Source: Apostichopus japonicus
Lineage: Eukaryota > Echinodermata > Holothuroidea > Aspidochirotida > Stichopodidae
Direction: 5' to 3'
Length of the DNA: 64,000 bases
NCBI RefSeq assembly: GCF_037975245.1
Contig: NC_092561.1
Coordinates: 17,181,001 to 17,245,000 of the forward strand
This document shows, piece by piece, positions 33,731 to 64,000 of this stretch. Every line of letters starts with the position of its first letter. The first letter of the stretch is position 1. The notes below the pieces were generated by a model. It ran no database searches. It saw only the letters and a list, made by a program, of their open reading frames with translations, and was not told the origin of the DNA. Position numbers and translations under genes: made by a program.

Positions 33731-33849
33731 ACAGTTTCTTCCATAGACTCAAGACATCTTAAAATATTTTCGTGCCAGCCGTACATTGCAGAAGCTTTAA
33801 TTCTCTATTTAGATATTAATACCCTTAATTCTATTTTCATTTGTCAATT

Positions 33850-35200
33850 TAATTGGTCATTGGACCGGGCAAGACGCATTATGGTACCCTTCTTCAATGT
33901 CTTAAGAGTTCATATGACTCATTGGTTGGGTGGTCGAAGGCGTGCTGGTCTTGATCAGGACCCAAATGTTTTTCATTCGTTGTCTCGTTACATTAATTTA
34001 ATAAGTGATGATATAGTTGTCATTTCAATTGGTCAAGCACTCTTTGGACCGGGCAAGACGCATTATGGTACTCTTCTACAATGTCCTTAGAGTTCATGTT
34101 AACCATAAGCTTGGGGATCCAAGGCGTGCTTCATGGATTAGGGCCCAAGGCTTTTTCGTGGCCCCGTTACACTCATTAAAGAAGTAATGATTTAGTGGTC
34201 ATTTAATTGGTCAAGCACTCTTTGGACCGGGCAAGACGCATTATGGTACTCTTTTACAATGTCCCTAGAGTCCATGTTAACTATCGGTTTGGTGATCCAA
34301 GGCGTGCTGCATGGATTAGGGCCCAAGGCTTTTTCGTGGCCCCGTTACACTCATTAAAGAAGTAATGATTTAATGGTCAAATTAATTGGTCAAGCACTCT
34401 TTGGACCGGACAAGACGCATCATGGTACTCTTCTACAATGTCCTTAGAGTTCATGTTACCCATTGGTTTGGTGATCCAGGGCGTGCTGCATGAGTTATGG
34501 CCCAAAGCTTTTTCGTGGTCCCGTTACACTCATTAAAGAAGTAATGATTTAGTGGTCATTTTATTTTGTCAAGCACTCTTTGGACCAGGCAAGACGCATT
34601 ATGGTACCCTTCTTCAATGTCTTAAGAGTTCATATGACTCATTGGTTGGGTGGTCGAAGGCGTGCTGGTCTTGATCAGGACCCAAATGTTTTTCATTCGT
34701 TGTCTCGTTACATTAATTTAATAAGTGATGATATAGTTGTCATTTTAATTGGTCAAGCACTCTTTGGACCGGGCAAGACGCATTATGGTACTGTTTTAAA
34801 TTGTCATTATAGTTCATATGACCCATTGGGTAGGTGGTCCAAGGCGTACTGGATGTGCTTGGGCCTAAAAGTTTTTCCAGTTCCAGTTACATTAATAATA
34901 AAAAATTGTTGATTTATTGGTCACTTTAGTCGGTCAAGTACTCTTTGGAACGGGCAAGACGCATTATGGTACCCTCCTACAATGTCTTAAGAATTCATAT
35001 GACCCATTGGTTAGGTGGTCCAAGGCGTGCTAGTATTGATTAGGGCCTAAAGTGATTTTTTCAGGTCCTGTTTCCGTTACATTAATTTAAGAATCGATGA
35101 TGTATTGGTCATTTTAGTTGGTCAAGAACTCTTTGGACCGGGCAAGATGCACTATGGTTCCCATTTACATTGTCATTAGAGTTTAAATGACCCATAGATA
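33850..35200 (+). repeat. Satellite array, about eight ~180 bp units (copy 2)
   Basis: Units begin near 33850, 34029, 34208, 34386, 34567, 34746, 34930 and 35115. The first unit has lost AAGCACTCT after TTGGTC. Unit order and the unit 1/unit 5 similarity are the same as in copy 1. Confidence 0.92.
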
Positions 35201-35204
35201 AACC

Positions 35205-36524
35205 TCTTTTCCACGACCAAATATTGAACATATTGTAAGAATGCATTCGTCTTGCCATAGGTGTTACGTCGATACCATTGTCGAATAAGTAACTGAATAG
35301 GTGGCAGTTACTCATTCGCAAACGTCGAACGAGGAACGAGGAATAAGTATCTAACTTCACACCGGTCTAGCTGTGTACACAACAGAAAATAGGGTAACCG
35401 ATAATCTATATCAAAATTGCTAGATTGTCATTCGTAAAGTTAATGGTCACAAAACGTATAACAAAGGTTGTACTATTACTACCCGTTGGTTAAGAACAGC
35501 CCAGCGAAAAAGAAGAAAAGGGATATACATCCCTGAATATTTTGGTTTTGATAAAGTGCTTTTTGAAACATAACCATTGTCGGAAAACAGTTCGTCTCAC
35601 TCTGTCCTTAAATACAACAAGGCCTTCTGCTCACATACATTGAGGGCCTTATAAAGAGGGTATCATGTGGTGGGTTTTCATGTCTTGGAATGGTTTATCT
35701 ACATTACTACAACACCACCCATGCACAACTTTCCGTAAATACGGCTTCAAACGCCATAAATTCGCTGTCAAAGTATTCCCTAGAGACCTCTCGAGCTGCC
35801 ACTCATATTTACAGACATGTGCTATCCTTTGAGCCGGAAGTCCGGAAATCGAGCTGGTAATCGACATTACAATAATGGTTCTGCACACTATACTATATGC
35901 AAGTGGTCTACCAATTTATGTAGGTCTACCATAAAACTGGAAATGGCTACAAATACTTTAATTCCCTCACCATTTTTTAGACCGAACTGTAGCTTGCGAT
36001 GATATATAACCTGTACTATAATTAACGAACTTGATAATACATGTCTAGGATAGCATTAGAAGGGAACACTCGTCACTGTAGAGCCTAAGCTGGAGGTCGT
36101 GATTCATATTGTAAATGGTAATAATAAACGAGGTGGGGGTGGGGCAGGGGTGACTATTTATTGCATTCGTTTCATTAATCCGTTTCCGAATGGAACGCCC
36201 TGTATACCATAGCTTTGAAACAGTCGTCCTAACGTTAATGCTAAGAATTTCATAGCAGACGACACTAATCACGCTTTCTAACCGTACTAATAAAGCGCCA
36301 CTACAACACACGAAAGCAAAACAGTACAGGTGCCGGATGTCATTCTTTTCTTCACTATCTCTATTTGTTTATCTAACACCAATTGGTTTAAAGTAATATA
36401 TACATCCTCTTGCCCCCTTCCACATTGCAACAACATTTGCCAATTAAAACTACATCAGGACATTAGAAAACAAACGAATTGAACAAAGCCAGAAAGGCTA
36501 AATATAATATTTATTTTCGGTTCG
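35205..36524. other. Intergenic sequence of copy 2, no gene seen
   Basis: Counterpart of 4600-5924. The small minus-strand frames at 35649-35888 and 36045-36311 are not conserved as frames in copy 1 and have no known domain. Confidence 0.5.
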
Positions 36525-36695
36525 AGTCACTTTAAGATTAATGTATTTCGTCCAGTTACAGAGTTAATTGTTGACAATTGACAACTCATAATCATGGACG
36601 TAAAATATGAATGCAAGAGACTGACTTCAGTCAGCTTTGCGGCTTTGATAAGCAAATGAGGCTTCTTTGCGAATTCCTGCTTGCAGGAGGATCTT
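36525..36695 (+). repeat. SINE-like repeat, family B (copy 2)
   Basis: Equivalent of 5925-6090, with a fuller B box (CGGTTCGAGTCACT). It ends CCTGCTTGCAGGAGGATC and is not followed by the TIR element found in copy 1. Confidence 0.6.
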
Positions 36696-37263
36696 AACTA
36701 CATACATATTGTTTCTGCAGAAGAAATGACGTGTGTTATTTTTGGATAAGGGATCCATTTGGCAGTGGCCGTGTTAAATTAGGTGTCAGCAAATATAGAA
36801 ACAGTCTACTAACGTTCATTACACTCACCTTAATCACCTATTAATTATATTCTCCGTTGACAATTTTAACTGGAGAAACCTCTTTATCAATGTAAATTCC
36901 TTTCGGCGAATAATGTTTATACTCTTTTAGTTTGTTTGGTATCAGCTAAGCAAACTTTTACCTTCAAATAAAAAGATAAGATATTTTGTCGAAATAAATC
37001 AAATGCCACATCTGCAAATAAACTGAGAAATTAATTTGTCGTTATGGATGAAACAGATCGGGTTGCGGTACAGTTGAAAGGCCTTTCTATAAATTTGCAG
37101 AAAACATTAACTAACAAATCTTGCAGCTGGGCACTGCATATTAATAACTTTTGTTCGTGTTAATGTCGTGTTTAAAAGTGGGTTTTAACATCATGTACCC
37201 ACCCTGTAACAGTTATTCGACAAAAATATTCTGAACGAGAAAGGCGAAAGAAGAAGTTTCAAC

Positions 37264-63713
<26,450 letters not shown>

Positions 63714-64000
63714 GTGAGTATGAGGGTATGCTAATTAAATACATACATGCAGTAGAAATAGTAAAATCATTGAAGCGAAAACATGGCGGAGTAACTACGG
63801 CAACAGATGGATATTATTAATCATAGACTTTGGCAATTTTACATATAACGTATTTTATTCTTTATATTATTTTGTTCAAGGTTGATCCGTAGTACAGTAT
63901 TCGAAGGAGGTTTTCAACATCAACCTTCAGGCAAACGATTACCATTCGTTCTGATGAGGGATAACTTATTTCAACGACCTCTTTTCTTTTCATTTTTTTT

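Noticed and set aside
63880-63910. Continuation exon of gene B after TTCAAG at about 63881
   Set aside because: In the required phase 0 it reads Val-Asp-Pro-stop, so it is not the next exon.

Overview
The window looks like nuclear DNA from an animal: AT-rich, intron-containing, with short exons ending in GTAAGT-type donors and TTTCAG-type acceptors, tRNA-derived SINEs, a Ty3/Gypsy element, a CR1-like LINE and several small terminal-inverted-repeat (TIR) elements. The gene content (Tie-type ectodomains, CUB, and VWD-C8-TIL cassettes in secreted proteins) and the repeat types fit a marine invertebrate deuterostome, most likely an echinoderm. The species cannot be named from sequence alone.

The backbone is a large tandem duplication. 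Copy 1 runs from about 0.28 to 17.89 kb. Copy 2 runs from about 23.51 to 58.05 kb and is longer because a 7.3 kb Gypsy element, a ~5.3 kb LINE and a 4.8 kb TIR element have landed in it. Each copy holds, in order, a gene-poor repeat-rich upstream block with a ~180 bp satellite array, then the 5' half of a plus-strand modular gene. Gene A (8788-20653) is complete: 11 coding exons, 634 residues, signal peptide, two Ig-like domains, four EGF domains, two CUB domains and a stop, with no membrane segment. Gene B (37264 to beyond the window) starts with the same seven exons and then carries two more EGF exons, a VWD domain, C8, TIL, a VWC/EGF-like exon and a second VWD. It leaves the window unfinished.

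The shared module (Ig1-Ig2-EGF1-3) is that of Tie/angiopoietin receptors. It has the IGRD motif in Ig1, RLIVRRC at the Ig2-EGF1 junction, and [11 protein letters not shown] in EGF2. Neither gene shows the fibronectin repeats, membrane helix or kinase of a Tie receptor inside the window. The locus is therefore a pair of kinase-less, apparently secreted Tie-ectodomain proteins with swapped C-terminal modules. Homology between the copies ends exactly where a 55 bp fragment of a local MITE family begins, just 5' of the first CUB exon. A hand count of coding differences in the shared exons gives about 19 replacement and 17 silent changes, which suggests both copies are constrained.

The mobile elements form a readable insertion history, because each copy acts as the empty-site control for the other. 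Copy 1 alone has two ~360 bp TTAA-type MITEs, a 618 bp TTAA element with an exact empty site, and a 5'-truncated LINE. Copy 2 alone has the Gypsy element (LTRs seemingly identical), the LINE in intron 1 of gene B, and, inside the PHD-finger codons of that LINE's ORF1, a 4.8 kb TIR element with symmetric subterminal hairpins and no recognisable transposase.
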